Assembly (NCBI RefSeq): GCF_000143415.4
Contig: NW_003314277.1
Span: 167,059-231,058, forward strand
Origin: Selaginella moellendorffii
Lineage: Eukaryota > Streptophyta > Lycopodiopsida > Selaginellales > Selaginellaceae
DNA length: 64,000 nt
Direction of reading: 5' to 3'
Position 1 is the stretch's first letter; every line of letters starts with the position of its first letter. The notes under the pieces were generated by a model. It worked only from the letters and a program-made list of their open reading frames with translations, had not been told where the DNA came from and did no database searches. Positions 47,930 through 60,187 of the stretch are shown here, piece after piece. The translations under genes were made by a program, and so were the position numbers.

Positions 47930-49086
47930 TGTAGCGCACGTGGTTTTGACCCTTTATCCTATGGTGATTTACCATAGGATAACACCACGAAGCGGAACCT
48001 AAACCCTCTATGTGCCACATGACAGATGCCACATGTCACATGCCACGTGTCCATGCCACGTGTCCATAGGAACTTGAGGTTCAGGGCCTTGGGCCACTGA
48101 ACGAAGGAACGGTGCCAAACTCCCAAGCATGGAGCCGAGAAGTAATGGAACCGAACCATGGAGCAACTCCTGAGCATAAAGCCCAAGGAGCGAAGGAACA
48201 TGAGCCCGAAGCGACTTGGAACAGTCCTAGAGTAACCAGCATCCCAATGCCAGGACCAGCACGCAAAACGGAGCCAAACAGAGTCTGGCGCTATTTCGGC
48301 ATATTGGTGGCCTAACGCAAGGGTATGGGTACTCCACCAACTAGCATGGAATGGAACTTGGGCTTAGACCCAAGCCGGACGCAGAACAAGGACAAGCACG
48401 CAAGCAAGAGCTAGACTATGCCTCAGGTTGGTCGCCCATGCCCAACCTACCCACTATCCCTACTATACATTTGGAACCCCCCACAACCCCCCCCCCCCCT
48501 TGAGGAACACACACTTTGGGCTTTCACCCCAAGCCTCCCTTAGTATCAAGAGTTAGTCTCTGGGACAAGTTCAAAACTTACTAAATATAGAATGTCCTTA
48601 GATTGCGAATTTGCGAATTTGGACACGGGACGAACACCATTGTGTTCAGGACAATCTTTACATTCCGCAGATATGCCAAATGAGCAAATCTAGACACTTT
48701 CCATAAATAGCATTTGGGACCGAAATGAGACTAACACAAAGGGTATGATAGCAAGAGTGTTTGGCAGACACGGTAAGCTATCATGTAGTGATATTGAGGG
48801 ACCAATCTCAATACGCGAGGGTTCTTGTCAAGCCAGTGCAAGACAGAGCAAAAGAGAACTAACAAGCCAGGCCAAGTATGCTCAGCTAAATAGACACTTA
48901 GGAATTCCTTCCTTATGCTCATCCGGCCAAGTGCAGATGCAAAGTCCAATTTACTAACACTTGAACAAGAGGGCTAATAAAGGAAACCAGCAATACTGAC
49001 CTCCTGCCATTGTGGCAGTAAGGTAAGAGTGTCCGTAAGGACTAGTTGATAGGTAACTTTCGATACCTGAAGTCACATTCGCAACA
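47930..49086 (-). repeat. Element B 3' LTR, with 29-nt hairpin at 47954-47982
   Basis: Contains a perfect 12-bp inverted repeat (arms TTATCCTATGGT and ACCATAGGATAA, loop GATTT) close to the end that adjoins the primer site in the 5' LTR. A run of CACATG/CACGTG hexamers follows. Confidence 0.85.
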
Positions 49087-52000
49087 TTCTCCCCCCCTAG
49101 GGAAAATCGACGTCCTCGTCGATGCATACTCGAGTCTAAAATACCGCCAAGGAAACAACTCCCAAAAAGTTCACGGTATTCACACTATGTGAGAAATGTA
49201 CCAACTTAAATGAGTTAGGAGATAACCTCTTTGTCTAACACGGATGCGCTATCAGCTCAGACACCTTTCGGCCGTCGCCGACAAGGAAATGACTAACGGA
49301 GTCAGCCACCCTTGCTACTCTGGGAGTCACCCAGCTTACAAAAGTGTGATACGCCCTTACCCGCAGGGACATAGAGAGAGAAGCCAAAGGCCCCAACCCT
49401 CCTAAGCAAAGAAACCAAACTCGTCGGTAAGGTTTAGATAGACTACTGTAAACAAACAGTTAGAATTGTTTACACGGTCACGCCCTTTTAACGGAATAAG
49501 GAACATCAACAGAGAGGCAGGTTATGTGACCAGTCGACAGTAGCTACCCCATGACTAAAGATTTCACCATGCACACGAAGTGCCGAAGCCAGTCTGCCTA
49601 TACTGGCCCAAACTCAAAGATCAATAGATGGACAATATCAAAGTCAGAGACAATGATATCTTAGAAGCTTAATTATCAGTGATTATATCTTAGAGTAGAA
49701 CACAAAAGTATTCTAAGTAAGTTATCATCCAATAAACCAGTATGATAGTGAAGGAACCACCAAGATCATCATAATTGGTAAACATAGGATTCACCATCAA
49801 ACAAAATTCAATAGCAAGTATGTTATCAAGTAAACTCAATGATAAAGTTTAACTATTAAAGATTGTAGACAGAATGCCAAACAACTTACGAAAAATAACT
49901 CAAAGAACACAAAGTATCATTGACTGACAAGCAAAATGCTCGCGAATGTATCACCCAAAGAAAATAACATCCAAATCTATCAAAACTAACTTGAGCAACA
50001 ATGAACAAAAGAGAATGAATGCGGTAAGACTAATAAACACTCATTCCTGTCAACTATCACAAAAGCCAATTTGAATAAATCTCAACCAACAATACCAAAG
50101 AACTTAAGTTGCCTAAGCAAGTGTCAGCAACATCTTACCGATGTCTCAAACCCAAGAGACCAATCCAGAGCAAACCACAAAGAACATGTGGTATTACAAA
50201 AAGCCAGAAGCCATCAAAGAGAAGAACTAACTATCATAAAAGATCATCAACTATCCCATCAATAAAGAGATGCATAATCATCATTGAAGAAAGAATCTAC
50301 CATCCTGAAGAACGGCAACTCAATCTATACCAACAATAATCAAGCAAAACCTTTTTGACAAGGATAATCAACTATCCCAGATGATAGTCAATCATCGCTA
50401 ATGATTGCTAGATGCAAAAGCCAACTTCAACATCGAAGCTAATGAGCTAAAATGCCTTCCCCAACAACTTCTAACAAATGGAACAATGAGCATAAAACTC
50501 AAAGAACCAAAAGCTTGAAGAAGCCTATAGCTAAGTCTTGCCTACAATGATCACAAGCTTTGCATAAACTAACTTTAATGCTAAAGAAGAAATCATGGTA
50601 TAACTCACAATATCCTCCTCAACACATTCATAAGCTAAACTTCATAATGCAAAGCTAATGAAGAGCACATTTGCATCAATCCAAAAGCTAAGCATAACGA
50701 AGCTATGCTCAACAAGTGATCATCTAACCGATCCTCCATGAATTCATCTATAGCAAGACGTAACTCACTTCATAACAAGCACAAGAAGAATTATCAATGA
50801 TCAATATATTTCAACTCAAATCCAATAAGGATTCAAACACTTCAATATCGATCACTAACTTTTCCTCTTGTAAAGTTAGCATAGTCCATGACTAAAATCA
50901 CTTTTCAAGGAAAAGTCAAAGCTCAACCTCTACTAAACAATCTCGTCTAGAACACAACTAACTCAAACTTGCCACTCAGCTTGTTTGAACGTCAACATAG
51001 TTGCTAACTAGCAAATGCACGAATGCTAATAACACAAAGCCATAGCTAAATCATGAGCACTATCTTCATTAAGACTAATGAAACTCAATATCAATCCTAA
51101 GGAGAAACATCTCATCTCACTTGAATCTTAACATCAATAATATCAATGACAAGGCATCACTTCAATGCCATCGACACTATAACAAAGCTAGAAGAAAGCA
51201 CGAGTGTATCACCACTCAAAGCTCTCTAGCAACCAAGCTAACCAAGATCAAAGATACTTTAGTTAGTATCTGAGACCAATCCTTTAGCAAAACTCAGTTA
51301 CAGATAACACTTCCTCAAGGAGTGAATCACTACGTCCAAGACTCAATGAAATCCAACACTATGAACTAAACACAACCAAATAATATCAATAAAGGTAGAG
51401 TCGACATGCTAACATGGAAAACCCATGTAAGTCTAACGACACGATCCTCCGCAACACCATCCGGTAAAGCAAACCCATCACTGCTAAATCATCATCGAGC
51501 GAAGCAAGTATCAGAGGTCCTTGACGAAGTTTACAAGCAATCACTAGTCACAAAGCAACTAACAACCACTCTTCAACTTGTCTCCACAAGACCCAAACAT
51601 TAAACTCATGCCATTGAGTCATATACTTGTCCAACATGAACGTGATACCCTAAGTCAAGATAAAGGTTCATTGACAAGCACAAACTAAATGACCATTCGA
51701 ATTCAACTCAACTGTAATAAGCTCACCAACATGTCTAGTCAATAACTCTGAGCATGCCTTTGAAGAGGCTAGCTATACATGACCAACACTTAGTCGAAGC
51801 TAAAGTGAAGACCATGAGATGGACTCATATCAGTACACAACCTCCACTTAGACAAAGCTATAGTACGGGTACCAACATCTCAACTACAAACAACTAAGTT
51901 GGACATCACCACCCTCAGCCAAGGCGTAGGGACACCAAGACTAAGTCAAGATGAGTGAGAGCTCACTACTCTCATAGAGTCTAACGAAATGCAAAGTGCA

Positions 52001-54053
52001 ACTTGCCACCAAGCAGAACGCTACAGAAGAAAGGCACAAGGGTTATCCTTCTTAGAAAAGTGCAACAGCCATTTTTCTACACCAACTCCAAACTTTATCC
52101 AACTCAATTGCTTTAGCTTCAAAAGTCAGCATCCCTTTTGGGCCGCATCATACAAACTATTTACTAAGGTCTAAGCCAACCGAAGTTAACTCCAACCCTT
52201 TCACTAGTTTGTACTGGCTTACGAAAACAGAATGGTTTTCGGGCAATGTGATCAATAGATCAGCCATTGGAAAAGCCTAAGAAAATTTGTGGAAAAATTT
52301 CCATCCTAGAGAAAGAATGACTCTTAGTCTAGAAATACAAACTTCCAAGACTCAACCAACTTCCTCCTACTAACAACTTCACATAGGTTCACCTTAACAC
52401 AAATTCTCATGACCTATAGTATGCTTAACCCTCGAACATCTTTTGCCCATACCTCCGACATCCAAGTCCGACATTCGCAAAAATGCAAAATGAGCATCCA
52501 AGGCTTGATCATGAAGACCAGATTTTCGAATATCCACATTGCACTAACACTCTTCTTCAACCACCTTCAAGATCCAATGTGAAGCTAAAACACTAACAAG
52601 AAAAATGACATGGAAAATCAAGCTCTAAGGAAACTTCCTTATCACTTAAAATAACAATGCCACTTCCACTAACACAAGTGCTAGTAATGTCAATGCCTCA
52701 ACCTCACACCTTCTCTATCCAACAATTTACTCCAAGTATTAACAGATTAACTAATGAGCTATAGCAAATGAATGTTACAACCCTTTCCAACAGCTTATGG
52801 GCAAACCCTCAAGAAAACAAGGAACAAAGAACCAACTTAAGCTTAGCATAATGAACCACCATCGACAATCTAGTCAAAGCTACTACAATGCTACTTCGTG
52901 CAAGTAAACTAGCTTCACCATCAACCACTTTGGGGTTGATTATCGTTTAACCAAGCAACTTCGTAAACACATTACTCATTATCACATGGATATGATATAG
53001 AAATCACAATGACTTGATCATCAATTGAGCAACACCATGAGCAACACCCATGTCATTACTTCAAAGGTTTATGTGAGTATCAAGTGTCAACTCGATTCAA
53101 CAAAATGTAACATAAATGCTACACTCCACTGATAGAGACTTACAACACCCAACACCACTAACTTTTGTTCACAACACGGACAAGCTCATGCCACTTTCTT
53201 TCCGACCAAACTCAAAACTAGTCCAACACCAAGCTATTCAAGGAGTAATAGCAAGATTCCCCAGAAAAGAATTGAGCATTGCAACCCAAGTCTTCCAATA
53301 GCAAGTCTAGACAAAATGGTTTAGCGCTTCACCGCTATCCATCCCATAACTCACCATTGTAAGACCATCATCTCCAAGATGCATCAAGGTAGGGACTTTT
53401 GATTGCATGATGTGAACACGAGCAATGAGTCACACCTCGTTACAAATCATCTCTCCAAGAAGAGAAGATGATTTACGTGTTTGATCCTTCGTCCCCGACA
53501 ACTCTCTTTTCGGTCTTATCTTTGATTAAACCTCAAACTTGCTTTTGCACTGCCTTCAGTCCAATCTAAGAAAAGTTTATGAGAGAGCATGACAATGACT
53601 ATCTGAACCAATAGACTAATCCCTACAGTCTTGGTTGATTCACTTGTAATCATGCCTAGGAAGGATCCACTAACACCGTGCTAAACAACTATGGACCAGC
53701 CTATTTGCTACTTTCACCCATGGTACATGGAACAACTCATGGAACCACCAATAGGCTAACATTAATTCTGCCAACTCAAAGTGTAACCTTGAGTTGGTAA
53801 TGTGCCTCACTCACGAGTCCAAGCTCAAACTCGTGAGAATGGAATAACTCAATCCTTTTTGTGAGCCCAAGCTCAAGCTCACAACATATGGTACAACAAG
53901 GTAACCAAATCCATACCCAAGGAACAAATGCGAAGCCTTTGCACCCAAATGTGTACCCACTCGGATCATTGTGTTCATCTCTGCGTATGCAACGAGACTA
54001 GTTGCCCAATCTCATTGTATAGTACTCATTGAGACTCATCCGCTGATACCAAA
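49087..54053 (-). other. Element B internal region (4967 bp, non-coding)
   Basis: Colinear with parts of A and F. AC-rich on the plus strand, with no coding frame, tRNA or repeat array seen. Confidence 0.8.
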
Positions 54054-55189
54054 TGTAGCGCACGTGGTTTTGACCCTTTATCCTATGGTGATTTACCATA
54101 GGATAACACCACGAAGCGGAACCTAAACCCTCTATGTGCCACATGACAGATGCCACATGTCACATGCCACGTGTCCATAGGAACCCGAGGTTCAGGGCCT
54201 TGGGCCACTGAACGAAGGAATGGTGCCAAACTCCCAAGCATGGAGCGGAGAAGTGATGGAACCGAACCATGGAGCAACTCCCGAGCATAAAGCCCAAGGA
54301 GCGAAGGAACAGGAGCCCGAAGCGACTTGGAACAGTCCTAGAGTAACCAGCATCCCAATGCCAGGACTAGCACGCAAAACGGAGCCAAACAGAGTCTGGC
54401 GCTATTTCGGCATACCGGTGGCCTAACACGAGGGTATGGGTACTCCACCAACTAGCATGGAATGGAACTTGGGCTTAGACCCAAGTCAGACGCAGAACAA
54501 GGACAGGCACGCAAGCAGGAGCTAGACTATGCCTCAAGTTGGTCGCCCATGCCCAACCTACCCACTATCCCTACTATACATTTGGAACCCCCCCCCCCCC
54601 CCCCTCCCTTGAGGAACACACGCTTTGGGCTTTCACCCCAAGCCTCCCTTAGTTTCAAGAGTTAGTCTCTGGGACAAGCTCAAAACTTACTAAATATGGA
54701 ATGTCCTTAGATTGCAAATTTGGACACGGGATGAACACCATTGTGTTCAGGACGATCTCTACATTCCCGTAGATATGCCAAATGAGCAAATCTAGACACT
54801 TTCCATAAATAGCATTTGGGACCGAAATGAGACTAACACAAAGGGTATGATAGCGAGGGTGTTTGGTAGACACGGTAAGCTATCATGTAGCAATATTGAG
54901 GGACCAATCTCAATACGCAAGGGTTTTTGTCAAGCCAGTGCAAGACAGAGCAAAAGAGAACTAACAAGCCGGGCCAAGTATGCTTAGCTAAATAGACACT
55001 TAGGAATTCCTTCCTTATGCTCATCCGACCAAGTACAGATGCAAAGTCCAGTTTACTAACACTTGAACAAGAGGGGCCAATAAAGGGAACCAGCAATACC
55101 GACCTCCTGCCATCGTGGTAGTAAGGTAAGAGTGTCCGTAAGGACTAGTCGACAGGTAACTTTCGATACCCGAAGTCATATTTGCGACA
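54054..55189 (-). repeat. Element B 5' LTR, with hairpin at 54078-54106
   Basis: Near-identical partner of 47930-49086. Differences are mainly C-tract length and a short duplicated GCCACGTGTCCAT in the other copy. Confidence 0.85.
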
Positions 55190-55194
55190 CCTAC

Positions 55195-55815
55195 CCATTA
55201 TCCCTATTATACATTTGGAACCCCCCACAACCCCCCCCCCGTGAGGAACACATGCTTTAGGCTTTCACCCCAAGCCTCCTTTAGTATCAGGAGTTAGTCT
55301 TTGGGATAAGCTTGACACTTACTAAATATGGAATATCCTAAATTTCGAATTGGATATGAGATGAACACCATTGTGTTCAAAATAATCTCTACATTCTGTA
55401 GATATGCCAAATGAGCAAATCTGGACACTTTCCATACATAGTATTTAGCACCGAAATGAGACTAACATAAAGGGCATGATAGCGAGGGTGTTTGGCAAAC
55501 ACGGTAAACTATCATCTAGTGAATATTGAGGGACCAATTTTAATATCGTGGGGGTTCTCAACACTAGCAAGTGCAAGTTAACGAATGAGTTTCTTTAACC
55601 AAGTTTAGTATGCATGACTAATAGCATTTAAGAATTTTATCCTTATGCTCATCTAGTCAAGTGCACACGCGAAGACCAATTTCTCAACTAATTTAGGTGG
55701 AGACTGATAAAAGACCCAACAATACCAACCTCCTGCCGTTGTGGTCGTAAGGAAAGAATATCTAAAAGGACTAGCCGATAGGTAACTTTCGATACCCGAA
55801 GTCACATTCATGACA
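55195..55815 (-). repeat. Element A right LTR, second part
   Basis: Continues the LTR cut at 47929 and ends CATGACA before target copy caatt (55816-55820). Confidence 0.82.
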
Positions 55816-55820
55816 CAATT

Positions 55821-58800
55821 ATACTGAGTGTGAGTTTGAGGTTTCTCCCCCTTATTTCATACTTCCTAATATTTCTTCCATTCCTCTCACTTTTGTATTT
55901 CTTTCTCTCTTTGCTTCTACTTCTTCTTCAATTACTTTTGTTTCCCCCTTACCTCCTCCTAAGTTTCTATCTTGTTCCTCTCCTTCTTTTTCTGATCCCT
56001 TTGACGATCTTTGTGTTGAAGTGGTTGACCAACTCATGAAGGAGTATGCCAATCTCTTTGAATTTGACCTATCATCTAAAGCTAAGATTGCTACATGCCA
56101 TCGGGGATGCTTATCCAATCAAGATTCCTATTCATCATTAGTCACCCAAAGTGATTAAAATTTTACATACAAATATCAAAAAGATGTTGGAAAAGGGAAA
56201 TATTCAAAAGTCGGAGTCTTTGGGTATGTGAACCTCATCTTATAAAGAAGTCTGATGGGAGTATTCATTTCTACATTAACTATCATCCATTAAACGAAGT
56301 GACAATCCCAAATGTGTACATTCTTCCTCACACTACTAATCTCTTGGATAATTTAGTGAGAAGTCGTTAGTTCACTAAATTAGATCTTGCTTTTGGGTAC
56401 TAGCAAGTACTGATGGCCAAAAAAAATATTCCTAAGATTGTTATTCATACACCATTTGGTTTGTATGAGTTTTTGGTAATATTGTTTGGTTTGAACAATG
56501 CTCCAACAACTTTTTAATGGATGATGGACAAGGTTCTTTACAATATGCCAGAGGTGATTGCTGATTTCATTGATGATGTCTTAATCCACTCGAAGGGGGC
56601 ATGAGAGGAATATGTTCATGATGTTTGTAAGGTGTTAGATCGACTATGGGAAGTTGGTTTAAAGCTGAAACTGTCGAAGTGTGTGTTTAGGTTCTTATCT
56701 TGGGTACTGTATTTCTCGTAAAGGTTTACAAGTTGATTTTAATAAACTTATGGGTGTTCTAAAGTTTTTTACTCCAAAGTGTGTGAAATGATGTGTAGCA
56801 CTTCTTAGGCAAGGTTTAATATCTCGGTCATTTTGTTGATTATTTTTCTAATCACACTACACCGTTGTAAGTATTGCTGAAGTCGTCAACGTTATCTTTC
56901 ATCTGGTTTGTAGACTATGAGTGGGTGTTTTTGGATCACAAAGAGCTATTGATGACTCCTCCAATTTTGACATCTTTTGACTACATTTGACTTTTCATTT
57001 TGCACATAAATGCTTTTGATATTGATCTTGAAGGTATGTTGATGCAAAAAAGCCCGAGTGTGCCTAGTTAGTGCCATCCCATTGCATATATTAGTCATGA
57101 ATTACAACTAACAGAGGTGAACTATTCCACAATAGAGAAGGAATGTTTAGCAACAATTTAAGGTTTCAAGAAACTATATATATATCTATATAGTTTTCAG
57201 ATGTTATTAGAAGGTGATTATACTATAGTTACTTCATTTTTGAAATGGAAGAACTTGGTTGGTTATATTGCTTAGTTATATTGCTTGATGGGCTTTGAAA
57301 CTTCAAATATATAGTTTTGATATTATTCATCGCTTGAAGAGTTTTATGGCTGATGCTGATGCTCTTTCTCGAGCTCCTCTTCCTTCTTCACTCTTTTTTT
57401 TATGTTTTTGATGAACTTGTTATTCTAGCATCTATAGATTATTTGGATAAGGATTCCGACAATTGGTATTTTTGACGTTCAATATCCATAGGTGTAAAGT
57501 AAGATTTATTTTCTCTTGATGAGGTTTGTGAGGCTAAAAAGATTGAGCTGTAAGCTCCTGAGTTTGGACTTCCCAAGAGGTCACCTAGCCCAGTACTATT
57601 CACACCCAAGGACGCTTAACCCCAAATATCCCAAGACCCTTAACCGTTTGGAAAAGGGGGTGCACTCTTGTTTATAGGCCCTTTACCTCTATATTTGAAC
57701 CCTATGGATCGTCTCTCGAGTCGTTCCCTTTGGTTGCTTACAATCCACCACGCTTCCCTGCAAGTTCATGCCCTCGTAAATGGAAGCTGAGAGCCGTAAC
57801 TCTCCCGAGAGCCTCGCTCTCTTGACACCCTGCCCCTCGGGTCGAGCCCAGCGGGAGAAAACTGGACTAGCCAGATGTCAATCAACATGTGGTGTGATTC
57901 CCTTAACCAACCAACAGAGTCGGACCCAAGACCACTTCAATACCAAATGTAAGCTCCTGAGTTTGGACTTCCCAGGAGGTCACCCAGCCCAGTACTATTC
58001 ACACCCAAGGACGCTTAACCCCAAATATCCCAAGACCTTTAACCGTTTGGACAAGGGGGTGCACTCTTGTTCATGGGCCCTTTCCCTCTATATTTGAACC
58101 CCATGGATCGTTTCTCGAGTCGTTCCCTTTGGTTGCTTACATGAGCTATGGATTCGAAGGATTTGTGATGAGTTTGAGATTCTTGCATCACTTGCCAATG
58201 ATTTGCCATTTCGACATTTATATTCTCAATATCACCTTAAGGATGGTCTTCTTTATTTTTTGGGGACGAATCCTGATAATCATTTACAACTAGTGGTGTC
58301 TTCAATCTTTATTCCATGCTTTCTCCTCACGTATCATGATTCTCTTATTTTAGGTGGGCATATAGGACATTGTTGTATGACCAAGAAATTGTGTAGGTCT
58401 TTTTATTGATCAAAGATGCGACGTGATATTATCCGGTATGAGCGTAGTTACATTTGGTGTCAAATTCGTAATACTCCCCCTTGTGCTGCGGAAGGACAGT
58501 TGGAGTCAATTGCAATTTCTTGTCTATTTGAGTTGGTGGCATTTGATTTGATGGGACATTTTCCACACGGACTAGCAATGAATATGTCATTATTGTTTTT
58601 GACTACTTGACTCGCTATGTGAAAGTCAGTGCTCTTACTAGCTCATCTGCAATTGCTATTAAATACTTTTTTTTTAATCAAGTGGTGTTCCAACATTCTT
58701 GTTTGGAGTGGATTCTTTCAGATAATAGTCCCATATTTATAGCTAAGGCATTTCACATTTTGATATCTCGGTTGGGGATATGCCACACTTTCAAGAGTGT

Positions 58801-59539
58801 TTATCCTTCACAGTTAAACGGTTTTGTGGAACATCTCATTCAGACTTCAAAGGGATGATCGTGAAGTATATGAACTTTCAGCATTCGGATTGGGATGGTT
58901 ATTTGCCGTCTCTTCGGTATGCGTATATCACAGGGGTGCAAAGTTTTATTGGTGCTTCACCATATAAACTCCTATATAGTTATGATTTAATATTCCCAAC
59001 GGAGTTGGGTTTACTTTCATAATTGCCGGGGGCTACCAATGCTAGGTTATGGGATTAGTATTTGATATACATTCTTCCACTTGTCTAAACAAAGTCTATT
59101 GAACATCTGGGCCACATACAAATGGGACAATAATGACGCTATAACTTCTATCATCATCCACCTGTAGAGTATAAAGAGGATAATTTGGTGTTAATCTGTT
59201 TTCCCTATCTTACAGTATGTGGTTTATCTAGGAGGCTCTTTACTAAGTGGAAAGGTCCATATTGGGTGTTGCAGCAAGTTGGACCACAAGTTTATAATGT
59301 TTGGCATGACATCTAGTAGAAATTATCACCAAGAGAGTGAGAGAGAGGGAATATTCTAGTCCTCAGAATATTCCCCATCTTCCTTGTATAAAACAACTAA
59401 AATGCTTTGTACAAAGGGATTAGGAATAATTAACATCACATATAAATCCGCTAATGCCTCCTCCTGATATTCCTCTATATCCTAGCCAATCCACAAGAGA
59501 ACCCTAACGGTCTTCCATCATTCTAAGAGGAGGGGATAA
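55821..59539 (+). pseudogene. Element C pol remnant: RT, RNase H, integrase
   Basis: Sequence resumes the protease/RT linker directly after element A. RT runs about 56220-56760 with DGSIHFYINYHPLN, FGLNNAPTTF and FIDDVLIHSK (active-site FIDD in place of YIDD). RNase H remnants are around 56990-57400. After TRIM-3, integrase is seen from about 58320: GGHIGH and CQIRNTPPC (zinc site), then DLMGHF, LSDNSP and NGFVEHL for the DDE triad. A tail with WKGPYWVLQQVGP precedes the 3' LTR. Stops and shifts occur every 50-100 codons, and no chromodomain is seen. The family differs from D1. Confidence 0.75.
57549..58141 (-). mobile_element. TRIM-3: complete 593-bp copy inside element C pol
   Basis: LTRs 57549-57742 and 57948-58141 (194 bp each, about 9 differences) flank a 205-bp interior. 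The target duplication is tgagc (57544-57548, 58142-58146). On the minus strand the 5' LTR is followed by TTTGGTATTGAAG, a decayed form of the TTTGGTATCAGAG primer site kept in the 24.1-kb copy, and GAAGCGTGGTGGAT precedes the 3' LTR. Ends are TGTAAGC and GCTTACA. It is non-coding. Confidence 0.9.
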
Positions 59540-59713
59540 TATCAAGTCTAAGTGTATGGTTATGATGTTGTATGTTAATATTAGCATAATGAATTTTGGT
59601 AGCTATTGAATTGGTTTCAATCTGGACCACTTGATCCTGTATATAAACTAGGGTTTTTGGGCTAATTGATATGCTATTTTCTATATTCTCTTTCTATATT
59701 CCATACACTCATA
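59540..59713 (+). repeat. Element C 3' LTR (boundaries approximate)
   Basis: Homologous to 16556-16720. It is preceded by the purine tract at about 59524-59538. Confidence 0.6.
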
Positions 59714-60182
59714 CCTCTAATTTAAAATGTAAATTTATATTAAATTTATTATTATTATATAAAATCCCTATTATAAGAAATGCCATATATTATTTTAGAT
59801 ATAATTTATAAATAAATAAGTATTTATCCTATATCAAATTCAAGCACAATACCAATATCTAATCCTTTTTCAATGTCATAAACATCTCATGTTTAGTCAT
59901 TGCAGGGTAATGAATTCAAAGTTTAACCTTTGGATATATCCCAAGAAGTATATAATATATAAAACATAAATGCTTGCAAGGGATGAAAGATCTACCAAAA
60001 GTGTGATATTGAAAGAAGTATATGTAAGTGCAACTTGGGAATTGGTTAATTATGATGTTGTAAACCTTCTCATTTATATTATTTCCATAATTGAGAATTG
60101 TATATTCATGATAACGATATTGTTACTTAATATTGACACTCTTAACTTCCACCTTCAACTATAATGTTTTTGAGTGTATTGC
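59714..60182. other. AT-rich spacer
   Basis: No gene or repeat boundary recognised between element C and the TRIM-2 insertion. Confidence 0.4.
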
Positions 60183-60187
60183 CATTG

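Larger units (their letters stand above)
47930..55189 (-). mobile_element. Element B: complete LARD, 7.26 kb, non-coding interior
   Basis: LTRs 47930-49086 (1157 bp) and 54054-55189 (1136 bp) begin TGTAGCGCACG and end in ACA on the plus strand. Target duplication cctac is at 47925-47929 and 55190-55194. On the minus strand the 5' LTR is followed by TTTGGTATCAGCGG (primer site for initiator tRNA-Met, about 9 bases matching), and CTAGGGGGGGAGAA precedes the 3' LTR. The 4967-bp interior has no open frame above about 80 aa and no gag-pol similarity, yet is colinear with A and F. Long LTRs plus a long conserved non-coding interior define a LARD, which needs proteins from another element. Confidence 0.88.
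18251..55815 (-). mobile_element. Element A: LARD-type non-coding LTR retrotransposon, split by later insertions
   Basis: Flanked by the 5-bp duplication caatt (18246-18250 and 55816-55820). Left LTR 18251-19375; right LTR 47440-47929 continued at 55195-55815 after element B. Internal pieces are 19376-21359 and 46233-47439. The left LTR end has decayed from TGTAGCG to TTTAGCG. No coding region is present; the related element B shows the complete arrangement. Orientation is taken from B's primer-binding site and polypurine tract. Relative to B, about 1.6 kb of internal sequence is missing at 46633, with short ATAG microhomology at the deletion. Confidence 0.8.
16556..59713 (+). mobile_element. 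Element C: old Ty3/gypsy retrotransposon split by nested insertions
   Basis: The 5' LTR is about 16556-16720 and the 3' LTR about 59540-59713. They share the blocks CTAATATTAGCATA, TTGGTTTCAATC and TATTCTCTTT but are diverged. Internal sequence runs 16721-18250, then resumes at 55821-57548 and 58147-59539, with a purine-rich tract (TAAGAGGAGGGGA) before the 3' LTR. The left part encodes decayed gag and protease; the right part encodes decayed RT, RNase H and integrase. Element A interrupts it at 18251-55815 and TRIM-3 at 57549-58141. Multiple in-frame stops show it has been inactive for long. The outermost LTR boundaries are approximate because no clear target duplication is visible. Confidence 0.75.

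Noticed and set aside
49087-54053. Hidden gag-pol in the LARD interior
   Set aside because: I looked for YIDD/FIDD, DTG, CCHC and DDE-type strings and saw none in the frames provided; no frame exceeds about 80 aa.
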